From positions 620,001 to 684,000 of the forward strand of contig NZ_QANS01000003.1 of NCBI RefSeq assembly GCF_003052265.1: DNA of 64,000 bases, in the 5' to 3' direction. The notes under the pieces are model-generated. The model made no database searches. It saw only the letters and a program-made list of their open reading frames with translations, and was not told where the DNA came from. Position numbers and translations under genes: made by a program. Below are positions 35,543-45,349 of the stretch, in pieces (the stretch's first letter is position 1; every line of letters begins with the position of its first letter). This stretch comes from Stenotrophobium rhamnosiphilum. GTDB lineage: Bacteria > Pseudomonadota > Gammaproteobacteria > Nevskiales > Nevskiaceae.

Positions 35543-37780
35543 ATGAGCAACAAGCAGCCGACCATCATCTACACCCTGACCGATGAGGCGCCGCTGCTGG
35601 CGACTTATGCTTTCTTGCCGATCATGCGCAGTTTCATCGAACCTGCCGGCATCAAGATCACGACGAGCGATATCTCGCTATCGTCACGAGTGCTGGCGGC
35701 ATTTCCAGAATTTCTGACGGAAGCGCAGCGCGTTCCTGATGAACTGGCTGCACTCGGCAAGCTGACGCTGTTGCCAGATACCAACATCATCAAGTTGCCC
35801 AATATCAGTGCCTCGGTGCCGCAGTTGCTGGCCGCCATCAAGGAACTGCAGGGCAAGGGTTACAAGATTCCTGATTTCCCTGAGTTGCCGAAGACTGAAG
35901 AAGACAAGGCGATCCGCACTCGTTACTCCAAGATTCTGGGCAGTGCTGTTAATCCTGTGCTGCGCGAAGGTAACTCTGATCGCCGCGCGCCTAAGGCAGT
36001 GAAGGAATACGCACGTAAACACCCACACAGCATGTCCAAGTGGAGCATGGCGTCACGTACGCACGTTGCTCACATGCGTGATGGCGATTTCTATCACGAC
36101 GAAGTGTCGATTACGTTGGATCGTGCGCGCAACGTGCGCATGGAGTTGGTAACCAAGAGCGGCAAGACGCTGGTGCTCAAGCCAGAAGTGAAACTGCTGA
36201 ACGGTGAAATCATCGACAGCATGTTCATGAGCAAGAAGGCGCTGTGCGAATTCTATGAAGAGCAGATGGAAGACGCGCGCCAGACCGGCCTGCTGTTCTC
36301 TCTGCACGTCAAAGCAACGATGATGAAAGTGTCGCACCCGATCGTGTTCGGCCACTGCGTCAAAATTTTCTACAAAGACGCTTTTGCCAAGCATGCCAAG
36401 ACGTTTGAAGATCTGGGCATCAACGTCAACAACGGAATGGTCGATCTGTATACGAAGATCGAGAAACTGTCGTCGGGCGAGAAAGAAGAAATCATCCGCG
36501 ATCTGCATGCCTGCCACGAACATCGCCCATCGTTGGCGATGGTGGATTCGGCAAAAGGCATCACCAATTTCCATTCGCCCAGCGACGTCATCGTTGACGC
36601 CTCTATGCCTGCAATGATCCGCTCCGGCGGCAAGATGTATGGCGCTGATGGTCGTCAGTACGACTGCAAAGCCGTGATGCCAGAGAGCACGTTCTCGCGT
36701 ATCTATCAGGAGATGATCAACTTCTGTAAGACCCACGGCGCGTTTGATCCGCGCACCATTGGCTCAGTGCCGAACGTTGGTTTGATGGCGCAGCAGGCCG
36801 AAGAATATGGCTCGCACGACAAGACCTTCGAGATTCCAGAAGACGGCGCAGCGCGTTTCGTTGATAACGAAACCGGCGAAGTACTGACCGAACAAAATGT
36901 TGAGACCGGCGATATCTGGCGTATGTGCCAGGTGAAGGACGAGCCGATTCGTGACTGGGTCAAACTCGCCGTCACGCGCGCACGTAACTCCAACACGCCT
37001 GCAGTGTTTTGGCTCGATGCTTTCCGTCCGCACGAACACGAAGTGATTCAGAAGGTCGTGAAGTATGTGCAGGAATACGACATCAAAGATTTGAAGATCG
37101 AAATCATGTCGCAGGTACGCGCCATGCGTTACACGCTGGAGCGTCTCGTACGCGGCAAGGACACGATCTCGGTTACCGGCAACATTCTGCGCGATTATCT
37201 GACCGATCTTTTCCCGATCATGGAACTCGGCACCAGCGCCAAGATGCTCTCCATCGTTCCGCTGATGGCGGGCGGCGGCATGTACGAAACCGGCGCTGGC
37301 GGCTCGGCACCTAAGCACGTCAAACAGCTGACCGAAGAAAACCATCTGCGTTGGGATTCACTCGGTGAATTCCTTGCGCTGGGTGCAAGCCTCGAAGATA
37401 TGGGCTGCAAGACTGACAACGCCCAAGCCAAGCTGCTCGCAAAAACCCTCGACGCTGCTGTCGGCAAATTGCTCGACAACAACAAGAATCCTTCGCCAAA
37501 GACCGGAGAGCTCGACAACCGTGGCAGCCAGTTCTACCTCGCCATGTACTGGTCGCAGGAACTTGCTGCGCAGTCCGAAGACAAGACGCTGCAAGCACGC
37601 TTTGCGCCGCTGGCCAAGGCACTGGCTGATAACGAGAAGGCGATTGTTGCTGAACTCGCTGAAGTGCAGGGCAAGCCAGTTGATATCAACGGTTATTACG
37701 CCAGCGATAGCGAAACATTGCAGAAGGTGATGCGCCCTAGCAAAACGCTCAATGCGGTGTTGGCGGCGGCGAACGGCTAA
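35543..37780 (+). CDS. icd: Isocitrate dehydrogenase, NADP-dependent, monomeric type
   Basis: TCA-cycle enzyme, isocitrate + NADP to 2-oxoglutarate. The 745-residue single chain starting with [20 protein letters not shown] and containing [20 protein letters not shown] and [24 protein letters not shown] is diagnostic of the monomeric (IDH-II) family, which is unrelated in length to the dimeric enzyme. GAGAGAG precedes the ATG. An NAD-type IDH of another family is encoded 1.6 kb downstream. Confidence 0.95.
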   Translation: MSNKQPTIIYTLTDEAPLLATYAFLPIMRSFIEPAGIKITTSDISLSSRVLAAFPEFLTEAQRVPDELAALGKLTLLPDTNIIKLPNISASVPQLLAAIKELQGKGYKIPDFPELPKTEEDKAIRTRYSKILGSAVNPVLREGNSDRRAPKAVKEYARKHPHSMSKWSMASRTHVAHMRDGDFYHDEVSITLDRARNVRMELVTKSGKTLVLKPEVKLLNGEIIDSMFMSKKALCEFYEEQMEDARQTGLLFSLHVKATMMKVSHPIVFGHCVKIFYKDAFAKHAKTFEDLGINVNNGMVDLYTKIEKLSSGEKEEIIRDLHACHEHRPSLAMVDSAKGITNFHSPSDVIVDASMPAMIRSGGKMYGADGRQYDCKAVMPESTFSRIYQEMINFCKTHGAFDPRTIGSVPNVGLMAQQAEEYGSHDKTFEIPEDGAARFVDNETGEVLTEQNVETGDIWRMCQVKDEPIRDWVKLAVTRARNSNTPAVFWLDAFRPHEHEVIQKVVKYVQEYDIKDLKIEIMSQVRAMRYTLERLVRGKDTISVTGNILRDYLTDLFPIMELGTSAKMLSIVPLMAGGGMYETGAGGSAPKHVKQLTEENHLRWDSLGEFLALGASLEDMGCKTDNAQAKLLAKTLDAAVGKLLDNNKNPSPKTGELDNRGSQFYLAMYWSQELAAQSEDKTLQARFAPLAKALADNEKAIVAELAEVQGKPVDINGYYASDSETLQKVMRPSKTLNAVLAAANG

Positions 37781-37832
37781 CGCGTTTACATCAAGTGTGA
37801 TTTTGTTTTAGTTCTGTTGGAGACGTTCTACT

Positions 37833-37900
37833 GCAAGATTCCTCCCTGCGTTCGGAATGACAAAGTGTTGTGTCATTCCGAGCATCGCGAGGAATCTTGC
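37833..37900. repeat. Palindrome 1 framing the GIY-YIG gene
   Basis: Two 30 bp arms, GCAAGATTCCTC...TCGGAATGACA (37833-37862) and its near reverse complement (37871-37900), flank an 8 bp loop. The first 12 and last 11 bases of each arm pair perfectly. The right arm's CGAGGAA lies 8-9 bp before the GIY-YIG start and can serve as its Shine-Dalgarno. The unit is the widely dispersed repeat whose phantom translations read 'CHSERSEES'-like peptides. Confidence 0.85.
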
Positions 37901-37901
37901 T

Positions 37902-38177
37902 GTGAAAGCCTATTACGTCTACATCATGTCCAGCTTCACCAGAACGCTCTATGTTGGCGTGACTAACGATCTGCCCCGACGTGTTTTGGAACATAAGAGC
38001 AAGCTGGTTGCAGGCTTTAGCGCAAAGTACAACATCACCGATCTCGTCTACGCAGAAGAGTATTGGGATGTACGCGAGGCGATTGACAGAGAGAAGCAGA
38101 TCAAGAGTTGGCGGCGAGAGAAGAAGATTGCTTTGATTGAGTCAGTGAATACTGGCTGGACCGATCTGGCACTTTGA
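37902..38177 (+). CDS. GIY-YIG nuclease family protein (small, single domain)
   Basis: 91 residues from GTG 37902. AYYVYIMSSFTRTLYVGVTNDLPRRVLEHK carries the GIY-YIG pattern (YVYI...LYVGVT) with the conserved Arg in PRRVLEHK. AEEYWDVREAIDREKQIKSW supplies the catalytic Glu in the usual place. It belongs to the UPF0213/YhbQ-like group of stand-alone domains whose activity is mostly untested. An ATG at 37857 in frame would translate the palindrome and is unlikely. The gene ends 6 bp before a second palindrome of the same repeat unit. Confidence 0.85.
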   Translation: MKAYYVYIMSSFTRTLYVGVTNDLPRRVLEHKSKLVAGFSAKYNITDLVYAEEYWDVREAIDREKQIKSWRREKKIALIESVNTGWTDLAL

Positions 38178-38183
38178 TGTTCT

Positions 38184-38269
38184 TGTCATCCCGAGCAAAG
38201 CGAGGGATCTTGCTTTGTTGCTCATCGGGAAGTGTTACAGCAAGATTCCTCACTTCGTTCGGAATGACA
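38184..38269. repeat. Palindrome 2 framing the GIY-YIG gene
   Basis: The same 30 bp unit appears twice, TGTCATCCCGAG...GGATCTTGC (38184-38213) and GCAAGATTCCTC...CGGAATGACA (38240-38269), inverted around a 26 bp loop. Arm order matches the outer symmetry of palindrome 1, so the gene is framed by four copies of one unit in alternating orientation. Confidence 0.85.
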
Positions 38270-38287
38270 TAGAAGAGAGAGATACCC

Positions 38288-39286
38288 ATGCGTATCGCAA
38301 TCATCGGCGCCACCGGCATGATCGGCCACCACACCGCTCGTGCCGCCGTTGATCGCGGGCATGAGTTGGTGGTGGTTCATCGCGCATCGAGCAATTTGAA
38401 TCAGCTCGCTGATCTTAAATTCACTTCCGCAGTTGCTGATCTGGATGATCGCGCGTCACTGACGCGGGCGTTGGTGAATGTTGACGCAGTGATCAATTGC
38501 GCGGGTTATTACCCGACGGCGCCATTGCCTTGGCGTGACGAAGTGAAAACTGCAACGATGCAGATGGATCACTTCTACGCTGCTTGTGCGCAGCACAAGC
38601 TGCACAAGATCGTCTATCTCGGCGCCGCCATCGCGCTGCCGAAAAATCCCAATGGCGAGCCCGGCGATGAAACGCTGGAATATGTCGGCGAGCCCGCCAA
38701 CAAGAATCCCTATCTGCAAGTAAAAGTCGCGATGGATGCGCAGGCTCGCGCCAAGGCGCGTGAAGGTTTGCCGGTGGTGATTGGCATTCCGTCGATGACT
38801 TTAGGTGAATACGATTACGGCCCAACTACTGGGCGTCTGATTGTTGAACTCGCCAATCAAAGACTCCCCGGCTATGTGCGCGGCAACCGCAATGTGATTT
38901 ATGCCGGCGATGCTGGTCTTGGCTTGATTCGTGTATGTGAAGATGGCCGCGCTGGCGAGAGATATCTGCTGACGGGCGAAAACCACAGCATGGATGCGCT
39001 GGTGCAGAAGATCACCCGCATCGCAGGCGTGCCCATGCCGCGTCCTATTCCACTGGGTGGCGCGCTGTTTGTGTCTAGGCTGCAGGCTCTACGTTATCGC
39101 TGGCTGAAAGGGCCGCTGCCCAAGGTTGATGCCACCGGCATTGCAGTCATGAGTGCGGGCCAATTTCTCTCTGGCGCGAAAGCACAGATTGAGTTGGGTT
39201 TTAACGCGAGTGTGACGACCGATGAAGCAGTGGAGCGCGCACTGCACTGGTTTCGTGCGCAAGGTTATGTCTCTGGTGCGCGTTAA
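38288..39286 (+). CDS. NAD(P)-dependent epimerase/dehydratase (extended SDR)
   Basis: 332 residues. N-terminal nucleotide-binding motif GATGMIG at 8-14, NCAGYY near 78 and a catalytic-type YLQVK (YxxxK) near 142, as in dihydroflavonol-reductase-like SDRs. Asp or Ser of the classical triad is less clear. The specific substrate is unknown. GAGAGAGAT lies before the ATG, directly after palindrome 2. Confidence 0.82.
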   Translation: MRIAIIGATGMIGHHTARAAVDRGHELVVVHRASSNLNQLADLKFTSAVADLDDRASLTRALVNVDAVINCAGYYPTAPLPWRDEVKTATMQMDHFYAACAQHKLHKIVYLGAAIALPKNPNGEPGDETLEYVGEPANKNPYLQVKVAMDAQARAKAREGLPVVIGIPSMTLGEYDYGPTTGRLIVELANQRLPGYVRGNRNVIYAGDAGLGLIRVCEDGRAGERYLLTGENHSMDALVQKITRIAGVPMPRPIPLGGALFVSRLQALRYRWLKGPLPKVDATGIAVMSAGQFLSGAKAQIELGFNASVTTDEAVERALHWFRAQGYVSGAR

Positions 39287-39354
39287 TGGCGCGCTAATTA
39301 TTTATACGTTTCTTTTTGAAGTCAGATGGCTTCAATCACATTGAAAGGCCAAAC

Positions 39355-40386
39355 ATGAGCGCTCCTATTTCAGCAACTCTTATTCCCGGCGACGGCATTG
39401 GCCCTGAAATTGTCGATGCAACACTCGCTGCATTTGATGCGCTTGGCGTGTCGTTCAACTGGGATATTCAGCAGGCGGGTCTCGCCGGCGTAAAAGCCGC
39501 AGGTGATCCACTGCCTCCTGCCGTGCTCGACAGCATTCGCCGCACGCGTCTCGCACTGAAAGGCCCGCTGGAAACACCAAGTGGCGGCGGTTATCGCTCA
39601 TCCAATGTGCGTCTGCGTGAAGAGTTCAAGCTCTACGCCAACGTGCGTCCTGCCAAGACGATGATTCCTGGCGGTCGCTTCGACAATATCGATCTGATGG
39701 TCTACCGCGAAAATCTCGAAGGCCTCTACATGGGCTACGAGCACTACATTCCGATGGATGGTGATCCAGAAGCAATCGCGATCGCGACAGGCGTCAACAC
39801 GCGCCAAGGTTCGCATCGTTTGCTCCAGTACGCGTTCGAGCACGCGATTGCCAACGGCCGCAAGAAAATTGCCGTCGTGCATAAAGCCAACATCATGAAA
39901 GCCCTCACCGGTATTTTTCTTGATGAAGCCCGCAAGATGTACAAGGAAAAATACGAAGGAAAAATCGAGATGCAGGAAGTCATCATCGACGCCTGCTGTA
40001 TGAAGTTGGTGATCAATCCTTGGCAGTTTGATTGCCTCGTCACCACCAATTTGTTTGGCGACATTCTTTCGGACCTTGTCGCCGGGTTAATCGGCGGCCT
40101 CGGCATGGCACCGGGTGCCAACATCGGTCAGGACGCAGCGATCTTTGAAGCAGTGCACGGCTCTGCGCCAGACATCGCCGGCAAGGGCATCGCCAATCCT
40201 GTGGCGCTGATGCTGGCCGCAGCCATGATGCTCGATCACCTCAAGATGCACGACAAGGCGACGCGCTTGCGCACATCGATTCTCGATACCTTCAACGTCG
40301 ACAATGTCCGCACCGGCGATCTCGGCGGCAAGGCCAATTGCAAGGAATTTACTGCGGCGCTGGTGTCGCGTATTCGTAACGGGTAA
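39355..40386 (+). CDS. NAD-dependent isocitrate dehydrogenase (isocitrate/isopropylmalate family)
   Basis: 343 residues from ATG 39355. LIPGDGIGPEIVDA at the N terminus; KGPLETPSGGGYRSSNVRLRE is the substrate loop with the Ser of IDHs rather than the IPMDH pattern; YRENLEGLYMGYEH and NLFGDILSD-AGLIGGLGMAPG provide catalytic Tyr and metal Asp residues. HGSAPDIAGKGIANP binds the cofactor; Asp/Ile context suggests NAD rather than NADP. IPMDH and tartrate dehydrogenase are less likely alternatives. The open frame extends to 39316 without similarity. Confidence 0.88.
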   Translation: MSAPISATLIPGDGIGPEIVDATLAAFDALGVSFNWDIQQAGLAGVKAAGDPLPPAVLDSIRRTRLALKGPLETPSGGGYRSSNVRLREEFKLYANVRPAKTMIPGGRFDNIDLMVYRENLEGLYMGYEHYIPMDGDPEAIAIATGVNTRQGSHRLLQYAFEHAIANGRKKIAVVHKANIMKALTGIFLDEARKMYKEKYEGKIEMQEVIIDACCMKLVINPWQFDCLVTTNLFGDILSDLVAGLIGGLGMAPGANIGQDAAIFEAVHGSAPDIAGKGIANPVALMLAAAMMLDHLKMHDKATRLRTSILDTFNVDNVRTGDLGGKANCKEFTAALVSRIRNG

Positions 40387-40487
40387 GGTGCGGAAAGAGG
40401 TAGCTAAGCCGTATCTAAAAGCGGCACTGCCGCAGGAGTGTCATCGGAGTGGTCTAGGATTTCTGCAAAGCAGAGGGAGAGACTGCA

Positions 40488-42143
40488 ATGTTGGAACCAG
40501 CAAACACCAGCGATAAATTAGTACGGCATTTCCGTCAGATCTTGGTCTGGCCTTTGCACTTGATGCCGATACACAAAGACGCGCAAACCCAGAAACATTG
40601 GGAGCTGCTTGAGCAGAGCACCGGCCACCCTTGGCGCGAAGTCGCAGACGAATTCACCGAGAACGCCGCCGATTTTAAAGAGCGGCATTACAACGAGTTT
40701 GTGACCTTTCTGCCCTACGTGCAGAGATTCCTGTACGGCGAAAGCCGCAACTCAGAACAAGACGGCGAACGCATTGCCTCGCCGATGCGTGTTTATCGTC
40801 GGGAAGACGTCGCCGCTGTGCGTATCACGCCGCATATCGGCGCTGAGCCGCTGACACTTTCTGTTGCGCATATCGATTTATATTTCTTTTACGACATTGA
40901 CGTCGTGCTGCTCAATGTCGAAGTCCATGCCGATGATTTGCCGCTGCAAACCGCACAGAATTTGCTCTACAGCTTTGGTCGTGCTTATCCGGCAAGTTGG
41001 GATTCAGAAGGGCAGGGCCTGCATTGCCCGCATCGTGTTGAATGGATCGACGCCAATAATGAAGTGATGGCGACATCCGATTATGAACAGCGCGAAAAAT
41101 ATCTGAGCTTTGCCTGCCGCAACCGCGCTGCCAGCATTGCCTCACATTGGGCGTTTCTGCTTCAACCGATGGTTCTGGACCACGCGGATGAGCCGGGGCT
41201 GATTCGCTTCCGCCAGATTGAGTTCTATCGCATGCCGGTGATGGGCTATCTGGCGATGGAAAATCCACGCGCTTTGTCACACGGTGATTTCATCCGAATA
41301 GGTTTGGTCTCTGGTTCTGGCACGGATGAGAGCCTGCCGTTTTCTGAGCGGCACGTATCTGACTTTGAACAGCGCTACTGCTACGACCGCTACTGGAGCG
41401 AAGGCGCTTGCCCAGGCTCGGACACGCGCTATCTCTGTAATGGCCATGCACTGATGGTGATTGGGAATGCGCGGCACGCATTATTCACAGGCAAAGAGAC
41501 AGGCGTGCTGTCACAGTTTCGCCATCAGTATTTTTTGCTGTTCATGATCGCGCATATGCAGCGATCTGCACTGCTGATGTTTTCAGATTTGTTGGTGGCG
41601 GCGCTGGATCGTCTGGATATTCAAAGCGCCGAATCCGTTCGACGCTTCAAGCGCGCGATACGCCAAAACTTTGAAACCTTCCTGCGCTTTACGCATCGCT
41701 ATTGGTTTCACGAGCTGTCGGATCAGGTGCAGGTGAAAGCGCTGTATCGCATGTGCACAACGCACCTTGAGACCGAAGTGCTGCATGAAGAAGTGAAGAA
41801 AGAAATCTACGATATGAGTCAGTACCTCGATAGCGACAGCTTGCGTCGTCAAGCCAACACCGTCGTGCGCCTGACCGTCGTCACGACCTTTGGTTTGATC
41901 GGCACGGTTGTCACCGGTCTTTTCGGCATGAATCTTTTTGGCCTCGGCGAAAGGCCGCCGCACCAGCAATGGCTATTCCTGCTGCTGGGATTTGCGGGCG
42001 TCACTGCGGTGACGTTCTACACCTTATCTAAATCCAAGCGACTCTCAGATTTTCTGGATGCCGTTTCGGATGATCGTCTGCCAACAAAGGCCAAGGTGGG
42101 TTCGCTAATTAATGTTTGGCGTAAGCGCAACGATTTTGAGTAG
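40488..42143 (+). CDS. CorA-like divalent cation transporter with large cytoplasmic domain
   Basis: 551 residues. The C terminus has two helices (about 458-480 and 492-512) with GMN in TGLFGMNLFG between them, the CorA/Mrs2/ZntB filter signature. A long helical region precedes them (FRHQYFLLFMIAHMQRSALLMF onward). The N-terminal ~350 residues are far longer than in CorA and I do not recognise a domain. ATG 40488 follows AGAGGGAGAG. Mg or another divalent ion is likely; direction and ion are not inferable. Confidence 0.8.
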   Translation: MLEPANTSDKLVRHFRQILVWPLHLMPIHKDAQTQKHWELLEQSTGHPWREVADEFTENAADFKERHYNEFVTFLPYVQRFLYGESRNSEQDGERIASPMRVYRREDVAAVRITPHIGAEPLTLSVAHIDLYFFYDIDVVLLNVEVHADDLPLQTAQNLLYSFGRAYPASWDSEGQGLHCPHRVEWIDANNEVMATSDYEQREKYLSFACRNRAASIASHWAFLLQPMVLDHADEPGLIRFRQIEFYRMPVMGYLAMENPRALSHGDFIRIGLVSGSGTDESLPFSERHVSDFEQRYCYDRYWSEGACPGSDTRYLCNGHALMVIGNARHALFTGKETGVLSQFRHQYFLLFMIAHMQRSALLMFSDLLVAALDRLDIQSAESVRRFKRAIRQNFETFLRFTHRYWFHELSDQVQVKALYRMCTTHLETEVLHEEVKKEIYDMSQYLDSDSLRRQANTVVRLTVVTTFGLIGTVVTGLFGMNLFGLGERPPHQQWLFLLLGFAGVTAVTFYTLSKSKRLSDFLDAVSDDRLPTKAKVGSLINVWRKRNDFE

Positions 42144-42145
42144 CG

Positions 42146-43738
42146 CTACTCGATCGGCGGACCGTTGTTGATGTTGGGTCGAGAGACCAGCATGAACAGC
42201 GGGATCGTGAAGCAACCAACCCAAGTGATCGCAATGATCGCGTCGTTGTAGCTGAGGATGGTCGCCTGCGTTTGGACCGTCTGCATGATCCGCGCGACGG
42301 CAACAAGATAATCGTGAGTGCCGGGTAACGCAGGGATATTCGTAAAGAAATCCCGTACCGGTGTGCGGCTGACGGTGAGTGATTCCAGTAAGTGTCGATC
42401 ATGCAGCGCTTGGCGCGAGTACATGATGGTGTTGATCGCAGCGAGGCCGAACGCGCCGCCGAGATTTCGCATCAGACTGTAAAGGCCACTGGCGTTTTTT
42501 ACGGCGCTGGCGGGCAGCGTGCTGAAAGACAATGTGGAGCAGCAGACCAGCGCCATCATCAGACCAGCGCCGCGCAGAAACTGCGGCAGTGCGAGTTCCC
42601 AAAATCCAGTGTCTTGCGTGAGGTTGGCCATATTCCAACTGCCGAGTGCGACAAGGCTGCAGCCGATGCCGAACATCACACGCAAATCCATTGTGCGTGC
42701 CAGACGTGCGCAGAATGGCGCGACGAGAAACATGGCGGCGCCAGTAACCATCAGCGTCTCGCCAATCTGTTGGCTGTTGTAGCCACGCACCTGCCCGAGA
42801 AACAGCGGCAGAATGTAGTTGCCGGCGAACAAGGAAACGCTCAGCAACATTGCTGCAAGATTGGCGCAAGCGAAGTGCATATTTTTGAAAGGACGCAGAT
42901 CGACAATCGGATGTTCAAAAGTCAGTACGCGATAGAAAAACAGCGCGCCTGATGCGGCTGCAAAGGCAGCCCAGAAGATGATGGTGCTGTCGTCAAACCA
43001 ATTCTTCGCTGGACCTTCTTCCAGTACCCATTCGGTAGCGCCGAGGAACGCAGCCATCGTCAGCACGCCGGGAATATCAACAACCTTCCAAAGTTCTGGC
43101 TGTGGCCGATCGATGTCAACTAGGCTCCACACCGCTGCTGCGATCAGAAGGCCCGGCACAAGATTGATCAGAAACAACCAGTGCCATGATGAAATTTCAG
43201 TGATGTAACCGCCCAAAACTGGGCCCAGAATTGGTGCCGAAGTAGCAATGAGTCCGGTGATCACTTGCGGCACGATGCGCTTCTCTGGCGGAAACATGAT
43301 GTACAGCGCAGCGAATGCGCTCGGAATCATGCCGCCACCAAGAAAGCCCTGCAGCGCGCGGAACACAATCATTGATTCGATATTCCAGGCCATTGCACAG
43401 GCCGCACTGGCGATGGTGAAGCCCAGTGCCGATATCGTGAAATAAACGCGCGTTGAGAAAATTCGTGAGAGATAACCGGAGAGAGGAATCGCGATCACTT
43501 CGGCAATCAGATAAGCCGATTGCACCCAGGCAATTTCTTGAATAGAAGCGGTGAGGCCTGCGCGGATTTGGTTGAGGCTGCTCGCCACAATCTGAATATC
43601 AAGAAAGGCCATGAACACGCCGAAGGCCATCGCGAAAAATCCAAACCAATTGCGTCGCGCTTTGGCTCGCGCAGCAGCAAGCATCGCCTCATTCGGTGGC
43701 GATGGCAGATCAGTATTTGCGCTTGTTGTGTCGCTCAC
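42146..43738 (-). CDS. DHA2-family MFS drug efflux transporter (EmrB/QacA type)
   Basis: 530 residues with about 14 hydrophobic helices. AFMDIQIVASSLNQI-type helix 1 (here AFLDIQIVASSLNQI), WVQSAYLIAEVIAIPLSGYL, and motif C in ATSAPILGPVLGGYI mark proton-driven DHA2 pumps. No membrane-fusion (EmrA) partner is adjacent. GTG 43738 gives the longest form; ATG 43684, with GAGG 5 bp upstream, is a good alternative. It converges on the CorA-like gene with only 2 bp between. Confidence 0.88.
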   Translation of the reverse strand: MSDTTSANTDLPSPPNEAMLAAARAKARRNWFGFFAMAFGVFMAFLDIQIVASSLNQIRAGLTASIQEIAWVQSAYLIAEVIAIPLSGYLSRIFSTRVYFTISALGFTIASAACAMAWNIESMIVFRALQGFLGGGMIPSAFAALYIMFPPEKRIVPQVITGLIATSAPILGPVLGGYITEISSWHWLFLINLVPGLLIAAAVWSLVDIDRPQPELWKVVDIPGVLTMAAFLGATEWVLEEGPAKNWFDDSTIIFWAAFAAASGALFFYRVLTFEHPIVDLRPFKNMHFACANLAAMLLSVSLFAGNYILPLFLGQVRGYNSQQIGETLMVTGAAMFLVAPFCARLARTMDLRVMFGIGCSLVALGSWNMANLTQDTGFWELALPQFLRGAGLMMALVCCSTLSFSTLPASAVKNASGLYSLMRNLGGAFGLAAINTIMYSRQALHDRHLLESLTVSRTPVRDFFTNIPALPGTHDYLVAVARIMQTVQTQATILSYNDAIIAITWVGCFTIPLFMLVSRPNINNGPPIE

Positions 43739-43885
43739 GGCCAGCGATGCTAAGCGGTGATGGCCGCTCAGAACTTAGTCCGAGCAGATGAGCCATCAGG
43801 CATTAGTGGACTTTTATGGGTTGTGCCTGCGGCCGATCCGGCCTAGCCTAGTGGCAGAACTGATTAAAACCGCTGGAGCTAAGAA

Positions 43886-44311
43886 ATGATTGTTACGCCA
43901 CTTTATGCAGGCCTGCTGGCCATCTGGTTTTTGGTATTGAGCATTAAGGTTGTGCAAGGCCGCGGGCATGGGCCGAGCTTGGGTGATGGCGGTGACGCCG
44001 GCATGCTGCGCCTGATGCGCGGCCACGCCAATTTTTCTGAATATGTACCGCTGATTCTGTTGATGCTACTGGTACTGGAATTGAGCCATGTCTCGATCTA
44101 CATCTTGCATGGTCTCGGCGGCACGCTGCTACTGGCGCGTGTGTTGCACGGCATCGCGTTCAGCTTCACCAGCCATTGGAAATTCGGACGCTTCTGGGGA
44201 ACGGCACTTACCTTCCTCGTGCTGCTCGCCGCGGCTGGTCTTTGTATCTATCAAGGTGTACTTGGTCACATGCTGTGGTGCTGCACGCACATTCCAGAAG
44301 GTGTGGAATAG
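43886..44311 (+). CDS. MAPEG-family membrane protein
   Basis: 141 residues, four helices. RGHANFSEYVPLILLMLLVLE near residue 50 is the MAPEG (membrane-associated eicosanoid/glutathione metabolism) signature with the conserved Arg-Gly-His..Asn..Glu. It is the short bacterial type often annotated YecN-like. GGAG precedes ATG 43886. Glutathione-linked function is possible but untested. Confidence 0.85.
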   Translation: MIVTPLYAGLLAIWFLVLSIKVVQGRGHGPSLGDGGDAGMLRLMRGHANFSEYVPLILLMLLVLELSHVSIYILHGLGGTLLLARVLHGIAFSFTSHWKFGRFWGTALTFLVLLAAAGLCIYQGVLGHMLWCCTHIPEGVE

Positions 44312-44331
44312 CTTCGTCTACGTTGAGTCCT

Positions 44332-44940
44332 ATGCTCAACGCTGATAAACCTTTCTCAACTGCCAGTGAGCGCAACCGCGAGCCAATACTCGCGGTGTTG
44401 CGAGAGCATTTCTCAGATCGTCGCAGCGTTCTAGAAATTGGTAGCGGCACCGGTCAGCACGCTGTGTATTTTGCTGAAGCGCTGCCGCAACTAATCTGGC
44501 AAACCTCGGATCGTGATGAAAACCACGAAGGCATTCGGCTTTGGTTGGCAGACGCCAACTTACCGAATGTGAAAGCACCGCTAACGCTGGATGTCAGCGG
44601 CGCTTGGCCGACTCAGCTTTACGATGCGATCTATAGCGCCAACACTTTGCACATCATGAGTTGGAGTGAAGTCGAGCAGATGTTTGCACGACTGCCTCAG
44701 GTCATGACGAACGATGCAAAGTTGGCCGTCTATGGGCCATTCAATTACGACGGCCATTTCACCAGCGATAGCAATGCAGCGTTTGATGCTGCGCTACGTG
44801 CAGCGGTGCCACATCGTGGCATTCGTGATTTTGAAGCCATCGATATTCTTGCTCGGCGTGCGGGACTTCAGCTGCTTGAAGATCGCGCGATGCCTGCCAA
44901 CAATCGTTGCCTCGTCTGGCAGCGTCGCGTGAATCCCTAA
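44332..44940 (+). CDS. DUF938 SAM-dependent methyltransferase-like protein
   Basis: 202 residues from ATG 44332. [14 protein letters not shown] opens the family; [20 protein letters not shown] is the SAM-binding loop, and [11 protein letters not shown] and YGPFNYDG are DUF938 hallmarks. The substrate is unknown. The frame is open to 44176 over the MAPEG gene, but that part is a shadow. Its stop shares a base with the next start (TAATG). Confidence 0.85.
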   Translation: MLNADKPFSTASERNREPILAVLREHFSDRRSVLEIGSGTGQHAVYFAEALPQLIWQTSDRDENHEGIRLWLADANLPNVKAPLTLDVSGAWPTQLYDAIYSANTLHIMSWSEVEQMFARLPQVMTNDAKLAVYGPFNYDGHFTSDSNAAFDAALRAAVPHRGIRDFEAIDILARRAGLQLLEDRAMPANNRCLVWQRRVNP

Positions 44941-45338
44941 TGATTGAAGCAAGCGCTGCTTGCCCTTGCGGTAGCGGCAAAAAATATTTGCAGTGTTGCA
45001 GCCCTTTGCATGTTGGCGCATTGGCATCGACGGCTGAAGCCTTGATGCGTTCGCGTTACAGCGCGTATGTCGCGGAGCTGGAGCCGTATGTGTTAGCGAC
45101 CTGGCATGCCACGACACGTCCGTCAGCACTGGATCCTGATGAAGGTCAGAAAATCACTTGGCTGGGCTTAACAGTGAAGCGTCACGCCATCACTGGCGAA
45201 GACAGCGCCACGGTTGAGTTCGTGGCGCGTTATCGCATCGGTGGTGCTAGCGCTGTGCGGCTGCATGAGATCAGCCGCTTTGTGCGAGAAGACGGACGCT
45301 GGTTCTATCTCGACGGCAGCTTTCCCGAAAAAACTTAA
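44940..45338 (+). CDS. YchJ-family protein with SEC-C zinc motif
   Basis: 132 residues. [18 protein letters not shown] at the N terminus is the SEC-C-type Cys motif; [12 protein letters not shown] and TWHATTRP followed by an NTF2-like C-terminal domain fit UPF0225/YchJ. The family's function is not established. It starts at ATG 44940, overlapping the DUF938 stop, so the pair is co-translated. Confidence 0.86.
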   Translation: MIEASAACPCGSGKKYLQCCSPLHVGALASTAEALMRSRYSAYVAELEPYVLATWHATTRPSALDPDEGQKITWLGLTVKRHAITGEDSATVEFVARYRIGGASAVRLHEISRFVREDGRWFYLDGSFPEKT

Positions 45339-45349
45339 GCGCGCTACGT

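Noticed and set aside
37791-37994. Minus-strand ORF reading TTLCHSERREESC
   Set aside because: This is the well-known phantom translation of the dispersed palindromic unit, not a protein.
37833-38269. Possible CRISPR array
   Set aside because: Four copies of a 30 bp unit, but in alternating orientation, with a gene between the pairs and no regular spacers or cas genes.
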